Source: Chamaelirium japonicum
Lineage: Eukaryota; Streptophyta; Magnoliopsida; Liliales; Melanthiaceae
Assembly: GCA_947650365.1 (NCBI GenBank)
Contig: OX393557.1
Location: 52,741,472-52,805,471 of the forward strand
Direction: 5' to 3'
Length of the DNA: 64,000 nucleotides
The translations under genes were made by a program, and so were the position numbers. A model generated the notes under the pieces. That model saw nothing but the letters and a program-made list of their open reading frames with translations. It ran no database searches and was not told where the DNA came from. Of the stretch, positions 36,501 through 48,589 are shown in pieces; position 1 is the stretch's first letter, and each line of letters starts with the position of its first letter.

Positions 36501-39500
36501 CCTCCCCCTATTAAGCCCCCCTTCTCTCCCCCCCCCCCCCCACCTTCTTATCGAAACCTTAACCTCGTGCGAGATGTGTTAATCACAATCGCCGACATTG
36601 TGTTAAATTGTTTGGCGGATAGTCTTGAACAATTCCACACCATGCTGGTTGGTTACGACTGATGACAGTATCCGCCGGTAGCCACCAACATGGTGTTTTA
36701 ATTTGTTTGGTGGATTACCATTACGACCGACACGTCCCAAGCAGGGTTAAGATTTTGACGGAGAATATATATCATGGAGGAAGGAGAAACGATAAGGTGG
36801 AGGAAGAAGAAGAGAAAAAAGAAGAGATGGGGGGAGAGACAACGATCACGAGATCGGTGGAGGTATATGTTACAAGTGGCTAAGGCGAAGAAGAAGAAGG
36901 TGGTGACCTTGTCAATGAGCCTGGGAGACCTAGAGGATAAATCGAGCATTTTTATTAAGTGGGTGCCCTTATCTATAGATGGAGTGCAAAAAACAACACC
37001 AATAGATAAACATTAGCACGACAGTACCCAAGGATAAACAACACCCATATATAGGTCCTTAACTATTTTGCAATATTAGCTGCAGGACACCATGATTTGC
37101 TATATTAGCTAAGGTCCCTACAAGTGTACATTCGTCTGCAGGAAGAGTATATATTCGTGTTCAGAAACAATATATATTTGTTTCAGAAAGAGTATATATT
37201 CGTATTTAAATAGAGTCTATTTTGTCGGGAGGGACTTGAGCTATATTTTGAAATTAATGTGTCCTCCAACTAAAAGTCATCTCTCAAAAAGGACTTATGT
37301 CAAACTTCCCCAAAAATTTAAGTGATATCCCCTCAGGCTTGGCATAAAGGGTGTGACAACTAGGGGTGCAACTTGGGTCGGGTAAAGTAGAGAACGTGCC
37401 CAACCCGATCTAAATGGGTTGGGTTGGTTAGATATTTTGACCAAAAGGATTAGTTTAGTTCTAAGTTTTGGGGACGAAACAAAATACGAGTCGGTTCTGA
37501 GTTGGGGTTTGATTACTCCCAACCCAACCCGTGAACCAAACTCATAATATTAGTCCATATATATTGTTACTAATAACCCTAGAGAGAAAGAGATTAGGGT
37601 TTTGGGGGAGAAGGAATAGTTGCTCATTATGGCCATTGGGCCAACATATATGGTGTCCTCATGTGAGGCTTATGCACAAAGGAAGGATATATGCACTAGG
37701 CTATACATATGACTGACAACCCTCTCAAACTCATAGTGGGTCAAAACCGAGAGTTTGTTAATAAGAAACCAAAATCGAAGAGTCGGGTGTAACTTCGTGA
37801 AGAAGTCAATTATCTGCTATGTAGAGGAAACATAAAGGAGAGATACTCTTGACCTCATAGCGCTCTTGGGTGAGGTAGCAGACGATCTCGATGTGCTTTG
37901 TCCTCTTGTGGAAAACTAGATTGCTAGCAATCTCTATAACACTCCGCTTATCGCAGTGACGATCGAGGTGTAGGTCCATAGAGATCGAGGTGTAGGTCCA
38001 TAGAGCTTAGCTCTTAGATCTCTAAGGAGACGTCACATGTGAATAATCTCCTTGATGGTGATGGTCGATCATGACGTTGGGACTGATTGTGATTTACATG
38101 TCAATCCACGACATTGTTATCAAGATAAAGATTAGTAAAACATTATGCATCTATCACTGATAATTCTATATCCCAGTACAGGATATGTACCAACCACTAG
38201 TCCACTAAGGTTTACTCTAGGTGACACAAGTGTATTGATGAGATCAGTATACAGGAGATTTGAGTGCACCAATTGACATATCTCAGAAGGTTCGCAGTTA
38301 GTAATCGGATTGGATACCTGATTAAAGACTGTAATACCATAGCTTTCTCATCATAGAGAGATGGTCTATCTTAGCCATTTGATTAGTTGAATCTAAGTTA
38401 TGAGTGTTTGCAGGCTTGTCATCGAGAGATACGAAAACACACTGAACGAAATCGAGAGAGATGACCTTGTCTATAATACTGTCATCCTAGACTATGGTCC
38501 CTCTACTACTAGTTGATTAACCTTAAATCCCAAGATGTCCTATGTACTCCGGGTTTGATGCTTGTCACTTTGATCTGCCAATCAGCAAGGCCTAAATATA
38601 AGGCCAAAGTTAGGTAGATCTGGTGGTTTGTATTGGATACCGGGGAACACATGAATACTGTGGGAATTCCTCACTCCCCGAGGGGAACTAGGTGTCTCCT
38701 TGAGCAACCTCCATGAAAGGATGATTATTAAGTTTGGCTAGGTAAATTTAAATATAGGATGGTGATCACAATGACTTGGAGAGTTAGGTCTTAAGTGGGT
38801 GCGCTATGCTAAGAATGACAGTCTGACATCTCAAATAACATACACAGACACCAAAAGTGGGAGGGGTTTTAGTTCAACATCGTAAGGAAGGGTACTTGGG
38901 TAACTTTGGAGTGCAACTATAGTTTAATGGTGGTTCAATAGTAGTTAATTAGAGGAATGACATAGTTATGAGATGATATGTCTATCCCTAATTGGAGCCA
39001 AAGTCATCAAGCACCCAATAGATTCCAAGTCACTTCTATTGGCTATAGAAACCCTAATCCTAGTGTAAGTAGGATTCCTAGTCGTGGGGTTCACTCATGA
39101 TGACTAGGACTCCTATGGTTACCTAGATTAGGTGTACCATTTATCGGGTTCCCTAATGAGATTAGGATTCCTAATATATCATTATATGTGCTCTATTTTG
39201 AAGGTTTTCTAGTTTGACTAGGATTTCTAGTTTGGCGTCACGATGGATATGCACTTGTGCATGTGATCTATTAAAGTGAGTCAATTGACGAACTAATATA
39301 TTAGTGTGGAAGTCAATCATGTGTGATCCATAGTTTAACTAGGATCACTAAATGATGATTGAGTTGACTAAGTTGACACTTCTATTTCTACGAGTTGTAA
39401 CATCCGTCCCAAACGCACAAGAGACTCATTGAAAATTTCTCTACACCGAGTAGGATCTGAAAGAGACTCATCATCTATAGGTCGGAGCTTCACATGAACC

Positions 39501-41466
39501 TCAAGTGGAATGTCAGTGGTGTGATCATCGGAAAGAGCCGCTCGACTTAGGATGTCCGTGGTATACTTCTGCTGGGAGAGCAGAATCCCTCACCCAAGGA
39601 AGTAGCGAAGAGGTCTTAAGTCCTTCATCTGGAAATAGCACCGAAGGTGCTGCTGAAGAGAGTCGATCGCAGCGAGTCATCACCTGTGATGATCATACCA
39701 TCAACATACAATAGAAAAATTGCATGGCCCTGAGATGAGGAACGCACAAACAAAAAGTGGTTATGCGAGCTCTCAACAAAATTGGCCGTGGTGATGACCC
39801 TCCTGAATCACTCAAACTAGGCACGATGGGCCTACTTGAGTCCGTAGATGGCTCGACCTAGCTGACAAACGTGCTAAGAATGAGTGTGTAGGATAGGAGG
39901 AGGTTGCATGTAGACAACCTTTGCAAGGTTAACGTGGAGAAAGACATTCTTCATATCCTTTTGTAGAAGTGTCCAACGACGAATAGCTGCAACCGCCAAG
40001 AGGGCACATGCTATGGTCATCTGAGCCATATGCATGAAAGCACATCTCCTCGAAATCTATTCCATACTCCTGAGTAAAGCTACAAACAAAAAGTGTTGTA
40101 ATGCCTAACCATACTACACACACCGACTGACTTTCTCGTGGCGAAAAGTGTACATTGTAACAACACAAATGTTTTTGAACTCCTCACAATCCAAATTTTG
40201 GGGCAAATTACAAAAACCCTAGTGCAGATGATGTATTGACCACTATGGTGGTACTGTAAAAAAAAAAAAATATTGCTACACAATGATAAGTTAGATTTTT
40301 TTTTTTTTTTTGAGAAATTCTTTCAGCGAGGGAAGGGGTTTGGGCTATACCTCAATCTCTCTATTAAAACTCAAAAGAAATTACAAGCAATGAGACTAGG
40401 AGCCCCCATTACAAATAAAGAAAAGACCCAACAACAAGGTTTTACTACCCTATCCGAAGGCACGAAGAAGTTGAAAAGACACCTTAGGTATCAGAACGTG
40501 AGGCTCTAGATCTTTCCAAATCACGGATGTGGGTAAGAACGGCCTTGATATTCTCCGCCTCGAAATTAAAACTGATAGAGGAGACTAATTCCAAGATGGT
40601 ACTATCCTCCAACATATTAAGCAGTTAATTGGACCTACTCCTGCTCGGAGTCGAGGGTTAACAGTTGCCCTGAGATTACGAAGGATATGATCTGATACAC
40701 CAAATGCATGAATAAACTATCTTGCGCTTCACATCCAATTCGCACGCGCACATTCGAGCACACGTAAAAGTATTTACCCAACATCTCTACTTAGCACTCT
40801 TTCCATTGCACGACAGAGTTGTATGGTTTGTTGTTTGAATGTATGTAGGTCCTCCTCACGGCGGGAACCGACACTTCAAGTTCGACCATGGAGTGGGCAA
40901 TGTGCCTCCTCCTCAACCATCCGGCGGCGCTGAAGAGGGTGGTGGATGAGATCGAGGCTCAGGCCGGTCGCGGCGAGCGCTTGCTGGCCGAGTCCGACCT
41001 CCCCAACCTCCCCTACCTCCACAATGTCCTCAAGGAGACCCTCCGCATGTTCCCGCAGGGGCCGCTGCTGGTGCCGCACCTGTCGTCCGGCGCCTGCACG
41101 GTGGGCGGCTACGACGTCCCCGCCGGCACGATGCTGCTGATCAACGCGTACGCGATGAGCCGAGACCCCAAGATCTGGGACGACCCGTTGCGCTTCAAGC
41201 CGGAGAGGTTCGAGGGCGGGGAGGGGGAGGGGTACAAGTTCATCCCCTTCGGGTCGGGGCGGAGGCGGTGCCCGGGGGACGGCATGGCGATGCGGATGAT
41301 GTCGCTGACGCTGGGGTCGCTGGTCCAGTGCTTCGAATGGAAGCGAGTCGGGGAGGAGGAGGTGGACCTAACCGAAGGCACGGCGCTCACCTTGCCGAAG
41401 GCCGTCCCTCTGCAGGCCTTGTACAGGCCGAGGGACCACATGGTCGGGATTCTGCGCGGGGTCTGA
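33571..41466 (+). CDS. Cytochrome P450 monooxygenase, CYP81-like, complete, two exons
   Basis: Exon 1 is 33,571-34,506 (312 codons) and exon 2 is 40,849-41,466 (205 codons plus stop), joined in phase 0 by a GT-AG intron, giving 517 residues, normal for the family. An N-terminal membrane anchor (about residues 5-24) and a proline hinge (PPAGPLALPVIGHL, 34-47) place it on the ER membrane. Exon 2 has the helix I oxygen-binding motif AGTDT (317-321), ExxR (ETLR, 375-378), PERF (430-433) and the haem loop FGSGRRRCPG (446-455, Cys453). The intron position just before AGTDT and the overall sequence fit the A-type CYP81 family, whose members hydroxylate isoflavones, lignans, indole glucosinolates or herbicides; the substrate here cannot be told. 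The 6.3 kb intron holds MITEs, LINE and copia debris. A LINE fragment starts 130 bp past the stop. The start was chosen because it opens the anchor and matches the second copy (MEA.AF). Confidence 0.92.
34531..34683. mobile_element. 153-bp MITE in the P450 intron, family of 9,997
   Basis: Ends gggaaaattttcagtacatc and gatgtgctgaaaattttccc are inverted and continue inward as gcgtactctacaacc / ggttgtagcgtacgc. It starts 24 bases after the splice donor. ctctgatcg precedes it and recurs four bases after its right end, so the target duplication is uncertain. Confidence 0.8.
34779..35151. mobile_element. Foldback MITE in the P450 intron, third copy of the 10,522 family
   Basis: The ends cggttattttgactttgcc and ggcaaagtcaaaataaccc are inverted. 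Inside, gactttaccccc, ctgttccgtcagctcacc and their complements repeat, including an internal duplication of one arm near 34,930-35,050. A poly(G) run lies at 35,114-35,134. Confidence 0.8.
35187..36264. mobile_element. MULE-type MITE with perfect 9-bp target duplication, P450 intron
   Basis: Inverted ends of about 40 bases begin gggaaatattattcatacc at the left and gggaaattttattcatacc on the complement of the right. TAAGGAGCC flanks it on both sides (35,178-35,186 and 36,265-36,273). It is 1,078 bp long because a cgggtc-rich element is nested inside. The 7,119-7,683 element is a relative. Confidence 0.9.
35466..36065. mobile_element. Nested CGGGTC-rich elements inside the intron MITE
   Basis: gctgcaacttgggcgggcc followed by aacccaacccga occurs at about 35,472 and again at 35,993. 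Between them lies a block nearly collinear with 28,805-29,236 ending tgccacccctag. The simplest reading is one element inserted into another, splitting or duplicating its end. A further gtgcaacttgggtcggg fragment is at 37,365-37,530. Confidence 0.5.
36274..37734. other. P450 intron sequence, mostly unassigned
   Basis: No exon of the P450 is missing here, since the two exons join in frame. Seen: a CT-rich stretch (36,380-36,545) ending in poly(C), a GA-rich stretch (36,775-36,900), and three tatatattcgt/tttcagaaagag repeats (37,130-37,215). Nothing else is recognised. Confidence 0.5.
37735..40090 (-). mobile_element. Heavily broken Ty1/copia fossil in the P450 intron
   Basis: Leftward remnants of a copia polyprotein: an RNase H-end piece (HKRTKHIE) near 37,890, an RT piece with YVDGMIITGDD near 39,690, and ALLAVAAIRRWTLLQ near 39,960. 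Order and strand agree with one old element. The middle (about 38,090-39,390) has no recognisable domain and may be another insert or an LTR. No paired LTRs were identified. Many breaks; old. Confidence 0.65.
40295..40640 (-). mobile_element. LINE 3' fragment in the P450 intron
   Basis: Poly(T) at 40,296-40,311 followed by gagaaattctttcagcgag and aactcaaaagaaattacaagc has the layout of a leftward LINE 3' end with poly(A), as at 43,257. 5' truncated. It ends about 200 bases before exon 2 of the P450. Confidence 0.6.
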
Positions 41467-41589
41467 ACATGGTTCGATCCGTGAACTCAGTAGGAGTTCC
41501 CTCCATCTCCTCCTATTGATGTAGTGAGGAGCATGGCGCCTTATGTAATAAGAATAAAATTTAAACATCTGATCTTTTTTGTGTGTGTG

Positions 41590-42130
41590 TGTGTGTTTTT
41601 TTTTTTTTTGGTAACGAAATCTATTATAGATTTCACAATACGAGAATAAAAATAACAAGACATATCCACCCGCGACAAAGAGAGCAGCTTCGGTAGGAAG
41701 TTCTCAGTCCAAAACATGGGAGCTGAGATAGGTTTGGCATAAGTGGCAAGACAATGGGCAGCGCTATTGGCCTCACGGGACACATGGCTAGTTCTGATAT
41801 GCGGGAACTGCCCGATCATGCTCAAAATATCCGGAAATAGGAAGTGCTCCCCTCCCGGCCGTCACATTTAGCCCGGTTGATAATATTGATCGAGTCCCCT
41901 TCCAGCCAATATGACGAAGAATATAGAGGGATAGCTCCCGCCATCAGCACTACCGCAACGTGGTTCCGAATCACATAACCAACTCTGCCAATCCTTTTGC
42001 CTTGATGTAGCGCTCCATCGAAGAAAACTTTGAGTTCACCATCAAGAGGAGGGGTTCATTTGAAGAAGATTTTCTTTTTCTGAACGGCATAGTCCTGCAA
42101 TATCCCAAAGACTGTGAGCGCAGAGAAAAT
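41590..42130 (-). mobile_element. LINE 3' fragment (RNase H) just downstream of the P450
   Basis: Leftward; poly(A) seen as poly(T) at 41,596-41,610, preceded by a (GT)n run. Minus-strand frames read EGDS then HVSREANSAAHCLATYA, the C-terminal part of a plant LINE RNase H domain. It starts about 130 bp after the P450 stop codon, so it may supply the end of the transcript or antisense sequence. Confidence 0.75.
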
Positions 42131-42164
42131 CATGCGATGAAATAGCACAAGTATGTTATTCAAA

Positions 42165-42463
<299 letters not shown>

Positions 42464-42609
42464 GAGGGATACTCTTACTCATGGCCTCTTACTCATATAG
42501 TTACCTATGATTCGGGCCGTCCATTAGATCCCGATGTACGGTTCGGATTAGATGGGGAGTTAAAACAATGATGTCCGCATTAAATGCCCTTTTTAAAAAC
42601 CTGTATTAA

Positions 42610-42820
42610 AAACAATGATGTCCCCCCTATAGTTTAATTTGTTCCAAAACGCTCCCTAATGTTTGAAATGTTAGCACAATACTCCTTTTGTCAGCTACTT
42701 AATTTCTCTCATTTTGTAATTTTTATTTGACTTCAATGGGGCAAAGTGTAGTTTTTTAACTATAGAGGGGTTAAATGTTTTTGAGCTAAAATTAGGACAA
42801 AGTGTAATTAACCTTTTTTT
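42610..42820. mobile_element. MITE of the CTTTGCCCCCTGAAGTTTAGC family, copy 1
   Basis: Inverted orientation copy with ctatagtttaatttgttcc, aatgttagcacaatactcc and gggcaaagtgtag. Other copies: 44,106-44,410, 44,560-44,725, 53,229-53,475 and 55,536-56,486. The family is non-coding. 42,461-42,609 starts with an element end facing the (TA)n tract and shows nothing else; 42,840-43,250 shows nothing recognised. Confidence 0.6.
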
Positions 42821-43256
42821 ATATTAATATAATTTCTAGTACCGTTGATGTTCACTTAAAATTTTTTGCTTAGAATATCTTTATAAAGTAAAAGTTTCGT
42901 TATAAAAAAAAACTAGTTTAGTTTGAGCCCAGTTGAAAAAAAATTTCTGTCAAGCATACATGTCATTGCTCCGGCCACCTTTGTGGTCATCTGAGGCCCT
43001 CCTCTCACACCCCGGTGGAGAGAGGTCTACGTCACCGCTTGTGACCACAACCAGCTGAGCTCGCCTCCGCGGCCCTCGCCGCTCATTCTTGTGGAGAAAG
43101 ACCTCCTCCCCTGCAGCTTTTTTGTCGGCAGTGCCCTCTATAACCTCTCAAGAGATTCCCCCGTCTGAACCTCTGCCCTTCACCGTGTGCCTTTGGCTGT
43201 CGATGGTTGGCAAATGATACATGCTTGCACACATGGACGTGGCTTTAACGGATTGG

Positions 43257-43487
43257 TTTTTTTTTTTTTTTTTGAGAACCCCTCCAACGGGAGGGAGGGT
43301 TTGGCGGACCCCGACCAGAATCAATTAAAACTCAAGAAATGATACTGTTACAGAAAAGGGAAGCCTCCTCCCCTAGCTTGTCACGCCAAGGAATAATCCA
43401 AGTCCCGAAAAGAGAAACCACTGAACGACGTAGATTCTCCTGCCCGGCCGAAGAGGCATTGAAGATCCGATTATTCCTCTCAAGCCA
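43257..43487 (-). mobile_element. Short 5'-truncated LINE with 10-bp target duplication
   Basis: Poly(T) at 43,257-43,275, then gagaacccctccaacggg, the LINE 3' UTR signature. The minus strand encodes VWLERNNRIFNASSAGQE, the end of a LINE ORF2. AACGGATTGG flanks both sides (43,247-43,256 and 43,488-43,497), so this is an intact 231-bp insertion product. Confidence 0.9.
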
Positions 43488-43598
43488 AACGGATTGGTGA
43501 GTGAGAGTGGGGGCCACAACAACAAAAAAAAAAAACTAATAAAAAATTTAACCGCATGCATGGTTTACTGAATCACCCAACTTTATAGGCTTTTTTTT

Positions 43599-44105
43599 GG
43601 GTTAATGTGTGAGAGGTCCCTGACAATAGATCTATCGCATAAATAGGACATCAAAATATTTCATTTAGTTTAAGGTCTCTGCTTCTCACGATTAATCCAA
43701 AACTGCTCCTGTCTTATCCCCACTCTCTCGAGCAGCTTTGGCGACCTCGCACTCGACCCCGACAACCTCTGGAGCATCTCCGGCGACAGCAGCAGAGGAG
43801 GCGGGGGCAGCGGCCAGCAGCTCCGGCGGCGACGGAGACGGCAGGGTGAGCAGCAGAGGCGAGGTGGTTCGGTTGAACTCCTTAGGTCTAGGGTTCATCC
43901 CATGGCTTGTAGATTAGGTGGGATCTCGTTTGGGGGGGGGGGTCTATTAGGTTCGTCGGTTGGGCGGGGGGGGGGGGGGGGAGAGGTTCGGTTAGGTTCA
44001 TCGGAGGGGGATTGGGGGCAGGCGGTGGTCACTGATTCAGTAGTATACCTAAGAAAAAATTTGAAATGTTGTGAAGGACAATTTCGTCCAGAGCATTATG
44101 AAGGA
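43599..44105. mobile_element. Dispersed GC-rich element, copy 1 (relative of 55,723-56,386)
   Basis: Starts gggttaatgtgtgagagg and contains ggcgacggagacggcaggg and agggttcatcccatggc. The same order recurs at 45,842-46,320, and in inverted form at 55,723-56,386, where a 9-bp target duplication is visible. The coding-like GC-rich core has no recognised domain. Confidence 0.6.
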
Positions 44106-44410
44106 TTGGCCGCACTTTGCCCCCCTCAGAGACGGAACTACACATAGACCAATTCAATTTGCCCCACTGAAGTTTAGCTCCAAATTAAACACTTAACCCC
44201 CCTATAGTTTAAAAACTAAATTTTGCCCCCATCAATTCAGTTTTAATCAGCTAAAAATTATCAAATGAGGAAATAAGTAGTTGACAAAAGGGGGGCTATT
44301 GTGCTAACATTTCAAACTTTAGGGTGCGATTTGAAACAAAATAAACTACAGGCGAGTTAAGTGTTTTTAATCTAATTAAACTTCAAGAGCAAAGTGTAAT
44401 TTATTCTTTT

Positions 44411-44483
<73 letters not shown>

Positions 44484-44725
44484 CCCCCCCCCCCCCCCCC
44501 CCCCCCCCCACCCACCCCACCCAAACCAATAGAAATTTTTTTCTATTGGTTGTGGTTTAGCTCAAAAACACAACCCCCTATATTTTAAAAATTACATTTT
44601 GCCCCCTGCAATTCAGTTTTAGTTAGATAAAAATGATCAAAAGAGGAAATTAAGTAGTTGACAAAAGGGGTATTGCGCTAACATTTCAAACTTTAGGGTG
44701 TGATTTGGAACAAATTTAACTAATT
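44106..44725. mobile_element. Two MITE copies (TTTGCCCC family) around a (CT)n/(C)n tract
   Basis: Copy 2 (44,106-44,410) and copy 3 (about 44,560-44,725) share gttgacaaaaggggg and catttcaaactttagggtg. Between them is (CT)n at 44,414-44,480 followed by a poly(C) run. 44,730-44,940 is GGA-rich low complexity. Confidence 0.65.
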
Positions 44726-44959
44726 AGGAGGGTCACCGGAGAGAGAGGGGGAGGAGGAGGAGAGGACGGGAAGTCACCGGAGAGGAGGGAGAGGGAGGCC
44801 TCAGCCGGAGGAGCAGGAGGAGGAGGAGTGGACGGGTCGGAGATCGACTCACCGAAGGAGGAGGAGCAGGCGGCGGATCGAGGTTGGAAGCGCACAAGAG
44901 GCCAAGGAGGGGAGGGGATCAGATCCGATTATAGGGGGGGGTCATGATCCCTAAATATT

Positions 44960-45369
44960 AGGACAAACTTTATACCGACAGAACTCTTAATAACCATCGG
45001 TGTCATATAGTTTTAGCGATGGGCGGAATAGCTTTTGTTATAGTTTAAATCAATGTTTAATAGTGACGGTTAAACTATTAACCGTCGATAAAAAATATAA
45101 AGAAAATTAATAATTAAAAAAATATAATACCAACAGCCATTGTATTAACCGTCGGTAATATCACATTTCTCCGACGCTAACTATTATTACTGTAGATATA
45201 TTATTTATGCCGAAGGATATTAACGACCCGTTGGTATTAAATATGTAAAAATTGATTAAAAAATTAAATATTTTATACCGCTGGTTATATATATATCAAT
45301 CGGAATTAATAGTACCTATACCGACGGTAAATAATATTTTTGTCGACAATAAACGTCTTTCTTGTAGTG
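44960..45369. mobile_element. CACTA (CMC) element fragment, right end
   Basis: The right end is ctttcttgtagtg (ending at 45,369), the complement of the CACTACAAGAAA terminus of CACTA elements. Subterminal accgtcggtaatat and ccgacggtaaataat variants repeat upstream. The left terminus is missing. No transposase. 45,370-45,830 shows no supported gene. Confidence 0.7.
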
Positions 45370-45841
45370 TACCATCGCCCGCATGGCATGAATCATCTTT
45401 GGTAGGCACGACCCGTCCTTGTAGCGCACGGATTAAATTTCCTTAGTGCGGTGCATTTCTCATGCGATGATAAGCTATGAGAAACAAACACTAGTCACTA
45501 GTCGGCGATCCCATCAGCTCGTTCATTGACGGTTGTAATAGTTGCCCATCGGTAGCTCTGCAAATATGCCCGCATGTCCCGTGTGACACTAGGCAAACCG
45601 GCACTACTTTGCTCCCCGCTCGCGCCTTCATGCTATCGTGCTACTCCCGCGCAATCCAGCACTCCAAGTGTCTTGGCAACCGGCCTCCTCGCACACATGG
45701 CGTAAAACCACTCACCTTCCCCATGGTGGCTGCCAGGTCCATGCTCCGGCCACCTCTCTAGGGTTTCCCTCGTCTGAACCTCTGTGTCCTTCACCGTGTG
45801 CTCTGTGGATGGTTGGCATGGTTTACTGAATCACCCAACTT

Positions 45842-46320
45842 TATAGGCTTTTTTGGGTTAATATGTGAGAGGTTCCTGACAACATATTCATCACATGAAC
45901 ATGATATCAAAATATTTCATTTAGCCTAAGGTTCCTGCTTTTCACAATTAACCCGAAAACTCCTATCTTCTCTCCACTCTTCCGAGGAGTTTCGGCCAAC
46001 GACCTCATGCTCGACCCCAACGACCCCCGAAGTAGCTCCGGCGACGGCTACAACAGAGGAGGCGGGGGCAGGGGCCAGCAGCTTCGGCGGCGACGGAGAC
46101 GGCAGGGCGAGCAGTAGAGGCGAGGTGGTTCGGTTGAATTCCCCTAGGTCTAGGGTTCATCCCATGGCTTGTAGATTCGGTGGGGTCCGAGGGGGAGGTT
46201 CGATTAGGTCCAACGGTGGGGGATTGGTGGGGGCAGGCGGTGGTCACTACTTCGGTGGCTTACCAAAGAAAAAATTTAAAATGCTGCGGAGGATAATTTT
46301 ATCTAGAATATTTCAAAGTC
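45842..46320. mobile_element. Dispersed GC-rich element, copy 2
   Basis: Collinear with 43,599-44,105 (gggttaatatgtgagagg, caaaatatttcatttag, ggcgacggagacggcaggg, gggttcatcccatggcttg). Homology extends about 40 bases to the left of both starts (catggtttactgaatcacc), so the pair may stem from a larger duplication. 46,321-46,914 holds nothing recognised. Confidence 0.6.
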
Positions 46321-46914
46321 CTTAGACTTAAAAGTATTTCCTTAAAAGGAGTTATGATCACTAAGTCTCTCTTTATTTTATTATATCGGGGGTCCTTGTC
46401 CTCTTCACACCATGTCCTCCACTACAACATAAATGTCCTTTGTTGACGAGTTCGGATCTCCTCCAATCGGTTGGCCCTGTAGGTTGGTCGGTATGCATCA
46501 CAATCGCATGCAGTCGGCTAGAGTTTGATTCACTTTCGATCAAATCGTATGCCATCGTGCGACTGTGATGCGCATGGGCCACCGGGCCGATCGACCTGTG
46601 AAGATCTGGACTCTTTGCGGTACGTGGTTCGGTCACCCAATATAGTGGCCGCATTTGTCTATGCTGAAGAAGAATATTTTTCCCAAAATGTCCCCCAGCT
46701 AACAAGTATTGGTAAAGTTGAACAGCTTTGCCCCCTATCTTTTTCAGGTTCCTCATCCGCAGTGAAGACGTTGAAGAGAGAGAGGAAGAGCACAACAATT
46801 TTGGGATGAGAAAACGTACTATCTTCATATGAGGAGTAAAAGCACTATCACACGGATGTCGTGAAAACTCCTTATAATAAATCGATCTGCAGCGGCAACA
46901 TCAACATCTGCACA

Positions 46915-47530
46915 TATCTAAGCTTCGGAGCATTTCATATGCTCCCGTGTTGCATATGATCCGGATTAAGTTATATGCTCCACCCCAATATCTATGCTCT
47001 TGAGTATTTTATATGCTCCCATGCTCCATATGCACCAGAGCATGTTATATGCTCCATTTGCGCCGAAGCTTGTACTATGCTCCGGAGTATGTTACGGGGT
47101 GTTTAGCATGCAGAACAACTATTCTGGTTAAATCTCGTCCGGATGAGGGTATTTTCATCAATCGTCAGATATACTATTAATTCGGTGGTTTTAAGTCCGG
47201 TTGGCAGAGAAACGTACGTTAACTCAAGTAATGGTGAGATTTCCTTTCTCAAATCTTCAATCCATAGAACAAATAATAGCTGTTATTTTTAAAATGTAAT
47301 AGAAATGGCAAGTTTGGAACGATGCCAAACATGCCCTTATATGCTCCATCTATATGCTCTACCCCGGTAGTCAGGCTCTTTGTTGTCTACGGGTGGAGTA
47401 TATATGGAGCATATCATATGCTCCGGAGCATGTGATATTGTGATATGCTCCACCCTAGTGGCTCTATATTGTGACAAGCTGTTGTTTGCCATACTCAGAG
47501 CATGTACTATGCTCCAGAGCATGTTATCAG
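46915..47530. repeat. Two clusters of ATATGCTCC / GGAGCATRT motifs
   Basis: About ten variants of atatgctcc, in both orientations, lie in 46,925-47,100, and about eight more in 47,335-47,530. The 230 bases between have none. The pattern resembles paired subterminal repeats of a small DNA transposon, but no terminal repeats or target duplication were identified. Confidence 0.6.
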
Positions 47531-47957
47531 CAGAGGGGAAAAAGATGAAGCGGAGGCCGCATCGTGCACCATAATTCCACAACTGGGCTATGCAAAGAAT
47601 ATTAAAAAAAGCATACAACACAAACCGAGAACTTGGATCAAAAGATACTCTATAATTTTTCTTAAATTTGAGAAATATTATCATATACATACAAAAATTC
47701 TCAAAGATTTTTTTTTAAAAAAATATGGATAACATTCGTAGAGTAATAGAGAAAGAAGGTGAGAGAGAAGGGATCAGGTGGTGATGCTCCTCCTCCTCTG
47801 CCGTGGATAGATTTTTTTACAAGGGGCTTCAACAATATTGAGGCGCAAGAGAAGGTGTCTAGTGTCGGTGCGCGTCATCAAGGTGAGTGAGAAGGCGTCC
47901 GGTGACGGTGCTCTTACGTTGCAAATTGCTTCCTCACCTCAAAGAAGGTGTGCGGTT

Positions 47958-48085
<128 letters not shown>

Positions 48086-48589
48086 CCCGAGAATGAAAAG
48101 GGGCAAAAGCCTTGGACGACCTTTTCACTGCGGATGGAAATTGATTGTCATGCTAAAAATGATTTGTGTTAAGTTGATAGCAGAAATTATAAATTTAATG
48201 AAGTTGGGCTGGGTGTTATTGTTATTTTTTTCTATTTGGTTAGACGGGATTTCGAGAAGGAGCTATTGCAATACGAGACTTGTAGGAGGGCCTATTGCAA
48301 GTTAATACCTTTATTAAGGGAGCTATCACTATGTGCCCCTTTTTTTTTCTGTTAAAAACGCAAACTTCAATGTATTTATTCTTTTAAAGATGATATGTAC
48401 CCTTTTGCGAAGGACAGGGCCCGTATTAGCCTCTGTATCAGGTGATCATACCCCCACTAGACTATACGCCGTATATGAGATCAAATGAGGCCCCAATCGC
48501 TGTATATAACCCTAGGGGAGGCGTGGCTGCCGATGCATCTAATTCAACCCGGTGCCATCTGCCACATTAGATGCTGGCATCCCCCGCAT

